Shown here: positions 34,801 through 43,963 of the stretch, piece after piece
How the letters are laid out: every line of letters begins with the position of its first letter
Numbering within the stretch: the first letter of the stretch is position 1
Source of the DNA: Alcaligenes faecalis
GTDB taxonomy: Bacteria > Pseudomonadota > Gammaproteobacteria > Burkholderiales > Burkholderiaceae_B
DNA: 64,000 nucleotides
Assembly: GCF_009497775.1 (NCBI RefSeq)
Contig: NZ_CP031012.1
Span: 682,001-746,000, forward strand
Direction: 5' to 3'
Notes under the pieces: model-generated
What the model saw: only the letters and a program-made list of their open reading frames with translations
What the model was told of the DNA's origin: nothing
Databases searched by the model: none
Position numbers and translations under genes: made by a program

Positions 34801-35907
34801 ATGACCAAACAGAAATTCAAAGCCCGGCTGCGCTCTGAATGGATTCTGGAAAATGCAGACGGCGTGGAACTCCCCATGGGGGATGTGCTGCGTCTGTTGG
34901 GTGCCATCGAGCGACTGGGGCACTTGGCGGGAGCCAGCAAGGAATGCCAGTTTTCCTACAGACATGCCTGGGGCTTGTTGCGTAATGCCGAACAACAGTT
35001 TGATGCGGCCTTGCTGGAAACGTCCCGGCGCAAAGGCACCAAGCTGACCGAGTTTGCCCAGCGTTTGCTGTGGGCCAACCGGCGTCTGGATGCGCGTTTG
35101 ACGCCAACCCTGGAAAGCATGGCTTCCGAGCTGGAAGAGGAGCTGGGCCGTCTCTACGCCCAGCCTCTGGACCGTTTGCGCTTTCAGGCCAGCCATGGAT
35201 TTGCGATTGAAGGGCTGATGCGCTTTGCCAATGAACACGAGGGCTTGCCGCTGGAGCTGCGCTATCGCACGGCCATTGAAGCGCTGGCTTCGCTGGAGCG
35301 TGGGGACTGCGATCTGGCTGGTTTCCAGGTTCCGGTAGGCGAGTTCGAGGTGGCTGCCATGCGCCGGTATGGGCAGTGGTTGTCTCCCGCCCGTCATCGG
35401 CTGATTTTCCTGTCTACACGCCGAACCGGCCTGTTTGTGGAAAAGGGCAACCCCAAGAACATTACTGGCATGGCGGATTTGTTGCGGCCCGATGTGCGCT
35501 TTGTGAACCGTCAGATGGGGTCCAGCACCCGCTTTTTGGCCACCTTGCTGCTGGGTCAGTTAGGGGTAAACACGAATGCGGTGTTGGGCTTTGAAACAAC
35601 AGAATTGACGCATATGGCGGTGGCGGCTCACGTGGCCAGTGGCATGGCCGACACCGGCCTGGGTGTGGAAACAGCGGCCAGCCGATGCGGGCTGGAGTTC
35701 ATTCCCCTGGCGCAGGAGCGTTATTTCATCGCGGTCGAGCAAGAAGCGCTGGATAAGGCTCCTATGCAGCAACTAATGAACGTGATTGGCGGTTCCGCGT
35801 ATAGTCAATTCATGGAAGATCTGGTGGGTTACGACCCACGGGGTTTGGGACAGATCATGACGCTGGAACAGGCATTCGGCCAGGCCGCCGACATGCTCTG
35901 GCGTTAG
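34801..35907 (+). CDS. fdsR: ModE-like winged-helix regulator with periplasmic-binding-protein domain (FdsR-like)
   Basis: A 368-residue regulator. The N-terminal 110 residues resemble the ModE/LysR winged helix (LLGAIERLGHLAGASKECQ; FSYRHAWGLLRNAEQ; RKGTKLTEFAQRLL). Residues 125-360 form a PBP-like effector domain with the molybdate/tungstate-binding-type layout (GSSTRFLATLLLGQLG; MAVAAHVASGMADTGLG). Divergent from fdsGBACD and just before moaA-mobA, so it probably senses formate, molybdate or a cofactor signal. ATG 34801 is preferred; an in-frame ATG at 34747 lies within the promoter region. Confidence 0.8.
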   Translation: MTKQKFKARLRSEWILENADGVELPMGDVLRLLGAIERLGHLAGASKECQFSYRHAWGLLRNAEQQFDAALLETSRRKGTKLTEFAQRLLWANRRLDARLTPTLESMASELEEELGRLYAQPLDRLRFQASHGFAIEGLMRFANEHEGLPLELRYRTAIEALASLERGDCDLAGFQVPVGEFEVAAMRRYGQWLSPARHRLIFLSTRRTGLFVEKGNPKNITGMADLLRPDVRFVNRQMGSSTRFLATLLLGQLGVNTNAVLGFETTELTHMAVAAHVASGMADTGLGVETAASRCGLEFIPLAQERYFIAVEQEALDKAPMQQLMNVIGGSAYSQFMEDLVGYDPRGLGQIMTLEQAFGQAADMLWR

Positions 35908-35981
35908 ACCCCTTCGCTTGACGAAAACACACATACACCATGAGACGGGGACAACCCTGTCCTTGAAAGAAAGAGAACACC

Positions 35982-37226
35982 ATGAGCGATGATCATGGGC
36001 CAAAACGTGAACCGCTGTCTGTAGACGAGGTTCAGGCCAGGCCATATCAAGAAGCGGCTTCCCCAGGCTCCGAGGTTTCATCTGCGGGGCGGACTGACGC
36101 GGCGCCTGCTGGATCGGGGCTTGTACTGTCAGGCATCGAACAGGGGGTTCAAACGAGTGCTGCTGAACCTGCGCGCCGTCCAACGGTGCGCATTGCTGCT
36201 GTGTCCGGGCAACCGCTGGACAAGCGTCACCGTCCGTTTCACGATCTGCGTATTTCCCTGACCGACAAGTGCAATTTCCGCTGTACCTACTGTATGCCCA
36301 GGGAAGTGTTTGGCACGGACTATGAGTTCCTGCCTCACTCTTCCCTGCTCAGCTTTGAAGAGATCGAGCGTGTGGCCCGGCAGGCGGTTTCCCTGGGCGT
36401 GCGCAAGCTGCGCCTGACGGGTGGCGAGCCACTATTGCGTCGAAATATTGAAGTGCTGATTGCCATGCTGGCCAAGCTGCGCACACCGGAAGGTGATCCG
36501 GTAGAGCTGACCTTGACTACCAATGGCACTTTGCTGGGCCGCAAAGCCCAGGCTTTGAAAGACGCAGGCTTGAATCGCGTCACCGTCAGCCTGGATGCTT
36601 TGGACGATGCTCGCTTTACGCAACTGAGCGATAGCGGCGTGTCCGTGTCCACCGTGCTGGATGGTATTGCCAAAGCGCAGGCTGTGGGTTTGAGCCCGGT
36701 GAAGGTCAATATGGTGGTGCGCAAAGGCCTGAACGATGACCAGATTCTGCCCATGGTGGAGCACTTCAAAGGCTCGGGTCAGATTCTGCGTTTTATTGAA
36801 TATATGGACGTGGGCACCAGCAATGGCTGGAACCTGGAAGAAGTCGTCAATGGCGCGGATATCGTGGAACGTATCCAGTCCCGGTTCGAGCTGGAGCCGG
36901 TGGCCGCCCAATACCGTGGTGAAGTCGCCAGCCGCTGGCGCTTCAAGGATGGCACGGGCGAAGTCGGCGTGATTACCAGCGTGACCCAACCCTTCTGTGG
37001 GGACTGTTCGCGCATGCGTCTTTCTCCCGAGGGACGCCTGTTTCTGTGCCTGTTTGCTTCCCAAGGTTATGATGTGCGGGCGCAATTGCGCTCGGGTGCT
37101 TCCGACGAACAGTTAGCCGCCTATATGCACGGCGTCTGGACGGGACGGCAAGACCGATATTCCGAGATTCGGGGTGAACAAACCACGAGTCGTGACCGTA
37201 TAGAGATGAGTTACATCGGCGGATGA
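35982..37226 (+). CDS. moaA: GTP 3',8-cyclase MoaA with N-terminal extension
   Basis: A 414-residue radical-SAM enzyme for the first step of molybdenum cofactor synthesis. The SAM cluster CNFRCTYC is at 97-104, and the second cluster cysteines lie in [14 protein letters not shown]...LC near 345-362. The usual MoaA is about 330 residues; here about 75 extra residues, rich in Ala, Pro, Ser and Glu and probably disordered, precede the domain. The start has only a weak purine run (GAAAGAAAGAGA) before it. An internal start would remove the extension. It overlaps mobA by 4 bp. The canonical C-terminal GG (MSYIGG) is present. Confidence 0.93.
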   Translation: MSDDHGPKREPLSVDEVQARPYQEAASPGSEVSSAGRTDAAPAGSGLVLSGIEQGVQTSAAEPARRPTVRIAAVSGQPLDKRHRPFHDLRISLTDKCNFRCTYCMPREVFGTDYEFLPHSSLLSFEEIERVARQAVSLGVRKLRLTGGEPLLRRNIEVLIAMLAKLRTPEGDPVELTLTTNGTLLGRKAQALKDAGLNRVTVSLDALDDARFTQLSDSGVSVSTVLDGIAKAQAVGLSPVKVNMVVRKGLNDDQILPMVEHFKGSGQILRFIEYMDVGTSNGWNLEEVVNGADIVERIQSRFELEPVAAQYRGEVASRWRFKDGTGEVGVITSVTQPFCGDCSRMRLSPEGRLFLCLFASQGYDVRAQLRSGASDEQLAAYMHGVWTGRQDRYSEIRGEQTTSRDRIEMSYIGG

Positions 37227-37822
37227 TAAGCACACAGGACATCAGCGGTATTGTGCTGGCGGGCGGACGGGCCCGTCGTTTTGATTTGTCGGGCCAGATT
37301 GATAAAGGCTTGCTGCTGCTGCAGGGCCAGCCTTTGGTTCAGCATCTGGTGCGTCGCCTGCGCCCGCAGGTGGGACCGATCCTGATCAGTGCCAATCGCA
37401 ATCCCGAACAGTATGTCCATTGGGGCCGTGTGGTCCCTGATGCGCTGGAACTGGAGGGCTATCTGGGCCCGCTGGCGGGTTTGGTCAGTGTGCTGGATCA
37501 GATCAGCACTCCATGGGCCTTGTCCTGTCCGGTGGACTTGCCTTTTGTACCCGCAGATCTGGGTAAGCGGCTGATCAAGGCTGTTGAAGAGCAGGGCGCC
37601 GTGGCGGCTTACGCACAGGCAGAGCGCAGTCACCCCTTATGCCTGTTGTTGCGCACGGATCAGGCTGCGGGTCTGAAAGAATACCTGCTTAGCGGCGAGC
37701 GCCGCGTCATGAGCTGGCTGGAAAGCATAGGCGCGGTGGAAGTGGATTTCCGCGATGCACCGGAGCATGCTTTTTTCAATATCAATACGCCGCAGGATCT
37801 GGATCAGGCACAAAGCTGGTAA
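37223..37822 (+). CDS. mobA: Molybdenum cofactor guanylyltransferase MobA
   Basis: A 199-residue nucleotidyltransferase adding GMP to the cofactor to make the MGD form used by FdsA. The GTP loop LAGGRARR lies at 12-19 and Lys28 in DKG follows; the loop between them (FDLSGQI) is about three residues longer than the common RMGGxDKG form. The product otherwise keeps [13 protein letters not shown] and [10 protein letters not shown]. It overlaps moaA by 4 bp, so the two form one operon. Confidence 0.9.
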   Translation: MISTQDISGIVLAGGRARRFDLSGQIDKGLLLLQGQPLVQHLVRRLRPQVGPILISANRNPEQYVHWGRVVPDALELEGYLGPLAGLVSVLDQISTPWALSCPVDLPFVPADLGKRLIKAVEEQGAVAAYAQAERSHPLCLLLRTDQAAGLKEYLLSGERRVMSWLESIGAVEVDFRDAPEHAFFNINTPQDLDQAQSW

Positions 37823-37965
37823 GCCTGTTGCAGTGGTTTTGCTGCGCAAGTATTGATGAGCAGAGAAAGGCAGGGATGGGTTTGGCTGTTCGTGCGTGAG
37901 CGTTCCGTTATGCGGGCCTCCTGAGCAGTTGGCTGTCTTTACGTGAAGTATCTTTCAATAGCTCC

Positions 37966-38005
37966 AAACCAAACCAAACCAAACCAAATCAAACCAAACC
38001 AAACA
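37966..38005. repeat. AAACC pentanucleotide tandem repeat
   Basis: Seven 5-bp units of aaacc with one variant (aaatc), ending in aaaca. Lies between convergent mobA and moeA, just before the shared terminator, outside any gene. Confidence 0.95.
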
Positions 38006-38009
38006 ACAC

Positions 38010-38041
38010 AAAAAAACCGCCCCGATCAGGGCGGTTTTTTT
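38010..38041. terminator. Bidirectional terminator between mobA and moeA
   Basis: Stem aaaaaaccgccc / gggcggtttttt with a 6-nt loop and A/T runs on both sides. It can end both moaA-mobA and moaC-moeA transcription. Confidence 0.88.
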
Positions 38042-38075
38042 ATGGCAAAGCCAAAGCGTGAATAATCGTCCTAGC

Positions 38076-39281
38076 TTATGCCTGCCACTGACTGTATTCG
38101 TACAGACGCACCACATCGCCGGGGGCGACGTGGGAGTCGGCAGGGATGCGGGCCAGTGCCTGTGCCCAGGGTAAGGAGCTGATCACGCCTGAGCCTTGAT
38201 TGTCGAAGGGGCGCACCAGCAGGCGGCCTTGCTCATCGTTGTCCACTTGCACGCGGATGAACTCTTCGCGGTCGCCTTCAAAGTGGCGCTCGCCTTGCAG
38301 GACCCCGTAGCGCGTGGTGGGCAATACGTGCTGGCGACCTTGCAGACGACGAACCAGCGGCGAAACCATCAAGGAAAACACGGCGTAAGAGGACACCGGA
38401 TTGCCGGGCAGGCAAACCAGGGGTTTGTCGGCAATATAGGCCAGCGCCAGCGGTTTGCCGGGCTTCATGCGCACTTTCCACAGATCCAGCTGGCCGCCTA
38501 TGCCTTCGATGGCAGGCTTCACAAAGTCTTTTTCCCCGACCGAGACACCGCCTACGGTCAGCACCAGATCGCAGCGTTGCAGCAGTTCTTTCAGGGCGTC
38601 CTGAATGGCTTCCAGTGTGTCTTTGGCGTGCACCGCATGAACCGATTCCACACCCAGTGCTTGCAGCTGCGCACGCAGCATGGGGGCGTTGGAGTTGTAG
38701 ATCTGGCCGGTTTTCAGGGGCTGGCCGGCAGGGGTCAGCTCGTCGCCTGTGGTCAGAATGCCGACATTCAACAGTGGGTAGACCTGTAGCTGGGCGTGGC
38801 CTTGCGCAGCCAGCTGGGCGATATGGGCCGCTGTCAGCTTGGTGCCTGTCGTGATCAGCACTTCGCCTATGCGCATGTCCTCGCCCCGGCGGCGGATGTT
38901 TACGCCAGCCACCGGCATTTCCAGAACGCGCACGCCGTGTTCGTCTTCCTGACAGTGTTCCTGAATCACCACCGTATCCGCACCGGGCGGCAGCATGCTG
39001 CCGGTAAAGATGCGAATCGCCATGTTCTCTTTCAGCGTTTCAGGAATATCGCCGGCATAGCAGCGCTGCTGAATGGGCAGTACCTTGCCGTCGGCAATGT
39101 CAGCCAGGCGCAGGGCATAGCCGTCCATGGCGCTATTGTCGGCGGGTGGCATGTCCAATTGCGCTTGAATATCCTGGGCCAGAATGCGTCCCAAGGCTTG
39201 CGACAAGTCGCAGGTTTCGGTTTGGGTTGGAACTTGCCCTGCCTGGGCCAGCCGTTGCTGTGCTACGTCAAATTCGATCAT
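38076..39281 (-). CDS. moeA: Molybdopterin molybdenumtransferase MoeA
   Basis: A 401-residue enzyme that inserts molybdate into adenylated molybdopterin. Family marks: PPADNSAMDGYAL at about 42-54, GDIPETLK, FTGSMLPPGAD(T)V, TTGDEL, and GGVSVGEKDFV in the molybdopterin-binding domain, then LPGNPVSS. Last gene of the moaC-moaD-moaE-moaB-moeA run on the minus strand, 100 bp after moaB. Confidence 0.95.
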   Translation of the reverse strand: MIEFDVAQQRLAQAGQVPTQTETCDLSQALGRILAQDIQAQLDMPPADNSAMDGYALRLADIADGKVLPIQQRCYAGDIPETLKENMAIRIFTGSMLPPGADTVVIQEHCQEDEHGVRVLEMPVAGVNIRRRGEDMRIGEVLITTGTKLTAAHIAQLAAQGHAQLQVYPLLNVGILTTGDELTPAGQPLKTGQIYNSNAPMLRAQLQALGVESVHAVHAKDTLEAIQDALKELLQRCDLVLTVGGVSVGEKDFVKPAIEGIGGQLDLWKVRMKPGKPLALAYIADKPLVCLPGNPVSSYAVFSLMVSPLVRRLQGRQHVLPTTRYGVLQGERHFEGDREEFIRVQVDNDEQGRLLVRPFDNQGSGVISSLPWAQALARIPADSHVAPGDVVRLYEYSQWQA

Positions 39282-39381
39282 AGGATGGATAAATTCGATA
39301 AAACAATTCGTGGCTCAGGGCGTCAGAGCACGGTGGAAAGGAGGTCGTTCCGGAGCAGTCACTGCCATGCCTTTGCAGGCA

Positions 39382-39912
39382 TCAGGGCTTGGCTGGCTCC
39401 AGATATTCAGAGGCAAAGTTGCAAGGGCGATGGCGGCTGTCCAGCTGCTCTTTCAGGATCTTTTCCCAGGCCAGCTTGCAGGCACCGCCCGAGCCGGGAA
39501 TGCAGAACAGCAAGGTCCGGTTGGCCGTTCCTGCCAGCGCATCGGATTGCAGGGCAGAGGAGCCAATATCCTGGTATGACAAGTAGCGGAACTGTTCGCC
39601 AAAGCCGGTAATAACCTGATCGAGCAAAGGCGTGACCGCCGCAATCGTGGATTTCTTATGGCTGAAACCGGTACCGCCATTGCAAATAATGACATTGATT
39701 TCCGGGTCCAGAATCCATTGGCTGAGCAGGGCGCGGATGGCGTAGATATTGTCCCTGCTGATGGCGCGCTGCACGCAGTAATGGCCGCTGTCAGTCAGGC
39801 TGGCCGCCAGATAATCGCCGGAGGTGTCATCATCCGGGCCACGGCGGTCCGAAATGGTCAGCACAGCAGCGTTCAGGCGAACAGCGGGTAAATCGGTCTT
39901 GGCTTTAGACAT
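39382..39912 (-). CDS. moaB: Molybdenum cofactor biosynthesis protein MoaB
   Basis: A 176-residue MoaB/MogA-family protein for molybdopterin adenylylation. ISDRRGPDDDTSGDYL near 20 and ALAGTANRTLLFCIPGS near 127 match E. coli MoaB from memory. The usual TGGTG-x4-D loop reads NGGTGFSHKKS here: Thr is Asn and the acidic residue is Lys, so catalytic ability is uncertain. It overlaps moaE by 8 bp. Confidence 0.88.
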   Translation of the reverse strand: MSKAKTDLPAVRLNAAVLTISDRRGPDDDTSGDYLAASLTDSGHYCVQRAISRDNIYAIRALLSQWILDPEINVIICNGGTGFSHKKSTIAAVTPLLDQVITGFGEQFRYLSYQDIGSSALQSDALAGTANRTLLFCIPGSGGACKLAWEKILKEQLDSRHRPCNFASEYLEPAKP

Positions 39913-40384
39913 GCTTGTCGGTGTCCGCAGAGGTATTCCAGGAGTCCGTTTTCTGGGCGTCGCTGTCGCGCTGCTGTACCCAGAAACGCTTGCCGTCGGC
40001 CAGAGTTTCGCGCTTCCAGAAAGGGGCGCGAGTTTTCAGCACGTCCATGATGAATTCGCAGGCACGGAAAGCATCCCCACGGTGGGCACTGGTGACGCCG
40101 ACATAAACGATTTGTTCGGTCAGGTGCAGCTCGCCCACGCGGTGTACGACCAGCGTATCCAGAATGGGCCAGCGTTGACGGGCCTGATCGCAAACCGCTT
40201 CGATCTCGCGCTCGCACATGCCGGGGTAGTGTTCCAGGAACAGGGACTCGGTAGCGGTGCCATCGGCCTGATCGCGCACATAGCCGGTAAAGGTCACCAT
40301 GGCTCCGGCCTTGCCGCCAGCTGTGGCACGCAGCTCGGCATTCAGGGCGGCAACATCAAAATCTTCGGTCTGGATGCGAATCAT
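39905..40384 (-). CDS. moaE: Molybdopterin synthase catalytic subunit MoaE
   Basis: A 159-residue subunit that, with MoaD thiocarboxylate, turns cPMP into molybdopterin. Recognised by GAMVTFTGYVRD at about 36, EHYPGMCEREI, VHRVGELHLTEQIVYVGV and the late PFWKRE segment, which carries the active Lys. ATG 40384 follows GGAGG; a longer frame would run into moaD. The start lies 1 bp after the moaD stop. Confidence 0.93.
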   Translation of the reverse strand: MIRIQTEDFDVAALNAELRATAGGKAGAMVTFTGYVRDQADGTATESLFLEHYPGMCEREIEAVCDQARQRWPILDTLVVHRVGELHLTEQIVYVGVTSAHRGDAFRACEFIMDVLKTRAPFWKRETLADGKRFWVQQRDSDAQKTDSWNTSADTDKHV

Positions 40385-40385
40385 C

Positions 40386-40643
40386 TCAACCTCCGGTGAC
40401 GGGCTCGAATACAGCCACTTCATCGCCGGGACGGACAGGGTCGGTGGGCTTGGCGTGAAACTGGTTGACCGCCACATGCAGGCGGCCGGCCATATCGCTC
40501 AAATTCGGGTGGCGTTGCAACAGGGCATCCGTCCATTGCTGGACGGTACCTTCCTGGGGCCATTCCCAGTTTTCCTGGCGCTGGCCTGTGCGTTCGGCCA
40601 CCTGGGCGAAGTACAGGACGCGCAATGTCAAAGGGCTTGTCAT
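40386..40643 (-). CDS. moaD: Molybdopterin synthase sulfur carrier subunit MoaD
   Basis: An 85-residue ubiquitin-like protein ending in the required Gly-Gly (EPVTGG), which carries the thiocarboxylate. The RVLYFAQVAERTG start and GDEVAVFEPVTGG end are typical. Sits between moaC and moaE. Confidence 0.93.
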   Translation of the reverse strand: MTSPLTLRVLYFAQVAERTGQRQENWEWPQEGTVQQWTDALLQRHPNLSDMAGRLHVAVNQFHAKPTDPVRPGDEVAVFEPVTGG

Positions 40644-40662
40644 GGTATCTCCGTAAAAGGGC

Positions 40663-41166
40663 TTAGAGCTGAGCGGTCCAGGTCCCGCTTTTGCCGCCGG
40701 TTTTCTCCAGCAAACGGGTCTGCTCGATCACAATGCCTTTGTCGGCCGCTTTGCACATATCGTAAATCGTCAGGGCGGCAATGGAGCAGGCCGTCATGGC
40801 TTCCATCTCGACGCCGGTGGTGTAGCGGGTGCGGCAGGTGGCCAGTACTGCAATGGTGCCTGCGGCGGCGTCGCTTTCAAAATCAATGCCGACAAAATCC
40901 AGAGGCAGGCTGTGGCACATGGGAATCAGCTCGGCACAGCGCTTGGCGGCCAGCACTCCGGCCACGCGGGCGGTGTTCAGCACTTCGCCCTTGGCATTGT
41001 GCTGGGCCGACAGCAACTGGTAGGCCGCGGGGCTCAAACGCACCACGGCGCGGGCCGTGGCCGAGCGGGAGGTGGCGGATTTGTGGCTGACATCGACCAT
41101 CTGAACTTTTCCATCTTCATCCAGATGGGAAAGGTGCAAATCTGTGTTTTCGGTAGTGGTGCTCAT
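40663..41166 (-). CDS. moaC: Cyclic pyranopterin monophosphate synthase MoaC
   Basis: A 167-residue enzyme acting with MoaA to form cPMP. Motifs: LSHLDEDGKVQMVDVSHK, AELIPMCHSLPLDFVGID (metal-binding His) and GVEMEAMTACSIAALTIYDMCKA. The C-terminal KTGGKSG is the usual family end. First of the five-gene minus-strand Moco run; an 80-bp gap separates it from the dctR stop upstream. Confidence 0.95.
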   Translation of the reverse strand: MSTTTENTDLHLSHLDEDGKVQMVDVSHKSATSRSATARAVVRLSPAAYQLLSAQHNAKGEVLNTARVAGVLAAKRCAELIPMCHSLPLDFVGIDFESDAAAGTIAVLATCRTRYTTGVEMEAMTACSIAALTIYDMCKAADKGIVIEQTRLLEKTGGKSGTWTAQL

Positions 41167-41246
41167 GATCGCTCCGGGGACCGGGCCTAGTGCGCGGTTC
41201 TAATTGTTTATGGTTGCATTATATACACCCGGCGCGGTGGCTCTGG

Positions 41247-41885
41247 CTAAGGCCCCGGCGGGTTGCGGTCTTCCCGCAGGCGGGCCGGGTCCAGCAGCCG
41301 GGCCAGTTCGATCAGGGTGCGGGACTGCATTTTTTCCAGTGCCCTGGCGCGGTGTACTTCTACGGTGCGCATGGTGATGTTCAGGTCCTGGGCAATCTGT
41401 TTGTTCAGCCGTCCTTCCAGGGCCAGGGCCAGTACTTCGCGCTCGCGCTGGGACAGGGTATCCAGCCGTTCTTCCAGCGCCTGCTCATTGTCCCGCTCTT
41501 CCTGGCTGGCTTCGTAGCTGCGCAGCACGTCCAGAACCCGGTCCACCAGGTCGTTATCGTTAAAAGGCTTTTCGATGAAATCTGCCGCGCCTTGTTTCAG
41601 CGCGTTTACAGCCAGGGGCAGGTCACCGTGGCCCGTCAGGAAAATAACGGGCAGAGGGGACGGGCGTTCGCGCAATTGCTCGAACACTTCCAGGCCGGAC
41701 AGTCCATCCATACGTATGTCGAGCAGGATGCAGCCCTGGGTTTCGGGACTGAGGGCATCCAGAAAGGCCTCGCCACTGTCCCAGAGTTCGGTATTGACCT
41801 GACGAGTGGAAAAAAGCCAGGACAGGGCATCGCGGATGGCCGGGTCGTCGTCCACGATGTGGACCAAAGGAGCGCGCTTAGTCAT
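41247..41885 (-). CDS. dctR: FixJ-type response regulator, DctR-like
   Basis: A 212-residue response regulator: receiver domain (about 1-125) with Asp pair IVDDD, phospho-acceptor in LLDIRMDG (about Asp56), Thr in FLTGHGD and Lys in EKPF; LuxR-type helix-turn-helix (about 142-200; TLSQREREVLALAL). It overlaps the kinase by 8 bp. Beside dctPQM and with this domain set it fits Rhodobacter DctR, which activates dicarboxylate uptake; that link is by analogy. Confidence 0.87.
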   Translation of the reverse strand: MTKRAPLVHIVDDDPAIRDALSWLFSTRQVNTELWDSGEAFLDALSPETQGCILLDIRMDGLSGLEVFEQLRERPSPLPVIFLTGHGDLPLAVNALKQGAADFIEKPFNDNDLVDRVLDVLRSYEASQEERDNEQALEERLDTLSQREREVLALALEGRLNKQIAQDLNITMRTVEVHRARALEKMQSRTLIELARLLDPARLREDRNPPGP

Positions 41886-43848
41886 GTTCGATCAAGGGTA
41901 AGGAAAACAGGAAGGTAGCACCGTGGGGAACCCCGTTTTCAAACCAGAGTTTGCCATGGTGCAGCTCCACAATGGAGCGGCAAATATTCAGGCCAATGCC
42001 CAGACCCTGGGCTTTGGTGGTGGTAAAGGCCTGGAACACCTCGGCCATGATAGTGGCTGCCACGCCGGGGCCCTGGTCGGCCACCATCACCAGCACGACA
42101 CCATTGCTGGCCTGCATGCTGACCTCCAGTACCCGGCGTTCCGGCTCCAGACCGGACATGGCTTCGGCGGCATTGCGCAGCAGGTTGAAAATCAGTTGTT
42201 CCAGCAGCACCTTGTCGCCCATGACGGGCAGGTTCTCGGGGTGGGCGGGCACGATCAGCTGAATCTGGTGATGACGCAGACCTGCTTTTGCCATGGCCAA
42301 AGCGCCTTGCAAGGCATCGGGCAAATTCAGGGGGCTAAGCTGCGGATCGCGCTTCCGGACAAAGTCGTGAATGCGGTGAATGATTTGCCCCGCGCGGCGG
42401 GTTTGTTCCGCCAGACTTTCCAGACCGCGGCGTAGCTGTTTCGGGTCCAACGGTTCATTACCCAGCAGGTTCAGGGAGCCAGCCGCATAGCTGGCAATGG
42501 CTGATAGCGGCTGGTTCAGTTCGTGGGCCAGCGTGGAGGCCATTTCACCCATGGTGATGAGCTTGGCCGTGTGGTGCAACTGTTCGGACTGTGAACTGGC
42601 CAGGGCTTCGGCCTGCTTGCGCGAGCTGATGTCGATGATGGAGCTGATCCAGCCCACGTGCCGTTTTTGCGCGTCAATCAGCGGGGACTCAAATACCTGC
42701 ACATCGACGCGCGAGCCGTCCGGGCGCTGGAACAGCGTGTCAAAAACCTGCACGGAGCGGGAGGACTTCAGGCGATCCCGACGCTCCAGCGTTTCATCCA
42801 TCATCTCCGGCACCCACCAGGGCATGGGCGGCGCCAGGCCAATAATCTCTTCGCTGCTGCGGCCCACCAGTTCGCAAAACGCCGGATTCACATACAGCAC
42901 CTTGCCGTCCAGATCGCGGGCGCGCATGCCGGTCACCATGGAGTTCTCGATCGCACTGCGAAAGGCTTGTTCCTGCATCAGGGCCAGCTCAGCATCACGG
43001 CGCTTGCGGGCGTAGTGATGCTGCATGGCCAGGTTCACCACAGCCAGCAAGGCCAGACCGGCAATTACGGTCAGCAGCAAGGTGAAGGTGGGGATGCTTG
43101 TTTGCGGATAGGGCGTCATCAGCAAACGTACGCCATGCAGTGGCGGGTCTACCGACATGGCGTAACGCAATTCGTTTTGCCCCGGCTCGCCTTTGGAGCG
43201 TGTGGCAAGCGTCTGGTCGCTTTGGTCGATCAGGGAGACGTGATATTGCTCGGCAATCCACCAGGGCACGTTTTCCATCAGGATGGTGGCCAGGGAAAAG
43301 GTGGCGCGCAAGGTGCCGACAATATCGTTGTCTTCGTAAATGGGAACCACCAGATCCAGCACGCTTTCCTGGTGTTCATTGGAATAGTAGGCAGGCAGCC
43401 AGGTGGAGGTGCGCGGCGTGCTGACGTGGGCCGCAATCCGTGTATCGGCACCGGGCGGGCGTACCAGCAAGGTGGTGCCAAAGCGATCCTGCACGGCGAC
43501 TTTCAATAGATCAGGGTGGATGGTCTTGAAGTGCTGTAATTGCGTCAGCGCCGTCTGGGTCGTGACAGCCTGGGAGTGGACTTCAATTTCACTGGCAATA
43601 CGGCTTAAATTGTTCTCGTGTGAGCGCAACTGAAAGGACAGGGATTGCTCCACCCACAAGGCATTGCGTATCAGCTCGTTGGATTGTTCGTCATCGCGCT
43701 CCTTATTGACCGCCCAGGCAAAGACGCCCATCAGCAGCACAATAATCAGGATGGCCAAAATAGGCACATAGGTGCTGATCGGGTAGGCCGCCAGGGTGCG
43801 CGAGGCAGCCTGGCGTATGAATCCGGACGGACGAGCAAGACGCATCAT
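41878..43848 (-). CDS. dctS: Sensor histidine kinase, DctS-like
   Basis: A 656-residue membrane kinase. Helix at about 22-44, periplasmic Cache-like sensor (about 45-280), second helix (about 283-303), PAS domain (about 315-440; RDLDGKVLYVNPAFCELVG), HisKA with HELNQPLSAIASYA (about 463), and HATPase with GPGVA and GLGIGLNICRS. It probably senses external C4-dicarboxylates and phosphorylates DctR. Start 43848/43845 (double ATG) lacks a strong ribosome site; a longer frame starts at 43923. Divergent from dctP. Confidence 0.87.
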   Translation of the reverse strand: MMRLARPSGFIRQAASRTLAAYPISTYVPILAILIIVLLMGVFAWAVNKERDDEQSNELIRNALWVEQSLSFQLRSHENNLSRIASEIEVHSQAVTTQTALTQLQHFKTIHPDLLKVAVQDRFGTTLLVRPPGADTRIAAHVSTPRTSTWLPAYYSNEHQESVLDLVVPIYEDNDIVGTLRATFSLATILMENVPWWIAEQYHVSLIDQSDQTLATRSKGEPGQNELRYAMSVDPPLHGVRLLMTPYPQTSIPTFTLLLTVIAGLALLAVVNLAMQHHYARKRRDAELALMQEQAFRSAIENSMVTGMRARDLDGKVLYVNPAFCELVGRSSEEIIGLAPPMPWWVPEMMDETLERRDRLKSSRSVQVFDTLFQRPDGSRVDVQVFESPLIDAQKRHVGWISSIIDISSRKQAEALASSQSEQLHHTAKLITMGEMASTLAHELNQPLSAIASYAAGSLNLLGNEPLDPKQLRRGLESLAEQTRRAGQIIHRIHDFVRKRDPQLSPLNLPDALQGALAMAKAGLRHHQIQLIVPAHPENLPVMGDKVLLEQLIFNLLRNAAEAMSGLEPERRVLEVSMQASNGVVLVMVADQGPGVAATIMAEVFQAFTTTKAQGLGIGLNICRSIVELHHGKLWFENGVPHGATFLFSLPLIEHD

Positions 43849-43963
43849 GACAAATGGTTTCGGATTTCCACAATAGATAATTCGGGACCGCTTTTTTAAG
43901 CTACACGCTTTCAAGCACATCAATCAATAAAACGTGTCGGCTCTTAACCGACCGGAGGCAAAC

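Noticed and set aside
37966..38005. Phase-variation switch made of AAACC units
   Set aside because: It lies between convergent genes, not in a coding sequence or a promoter.
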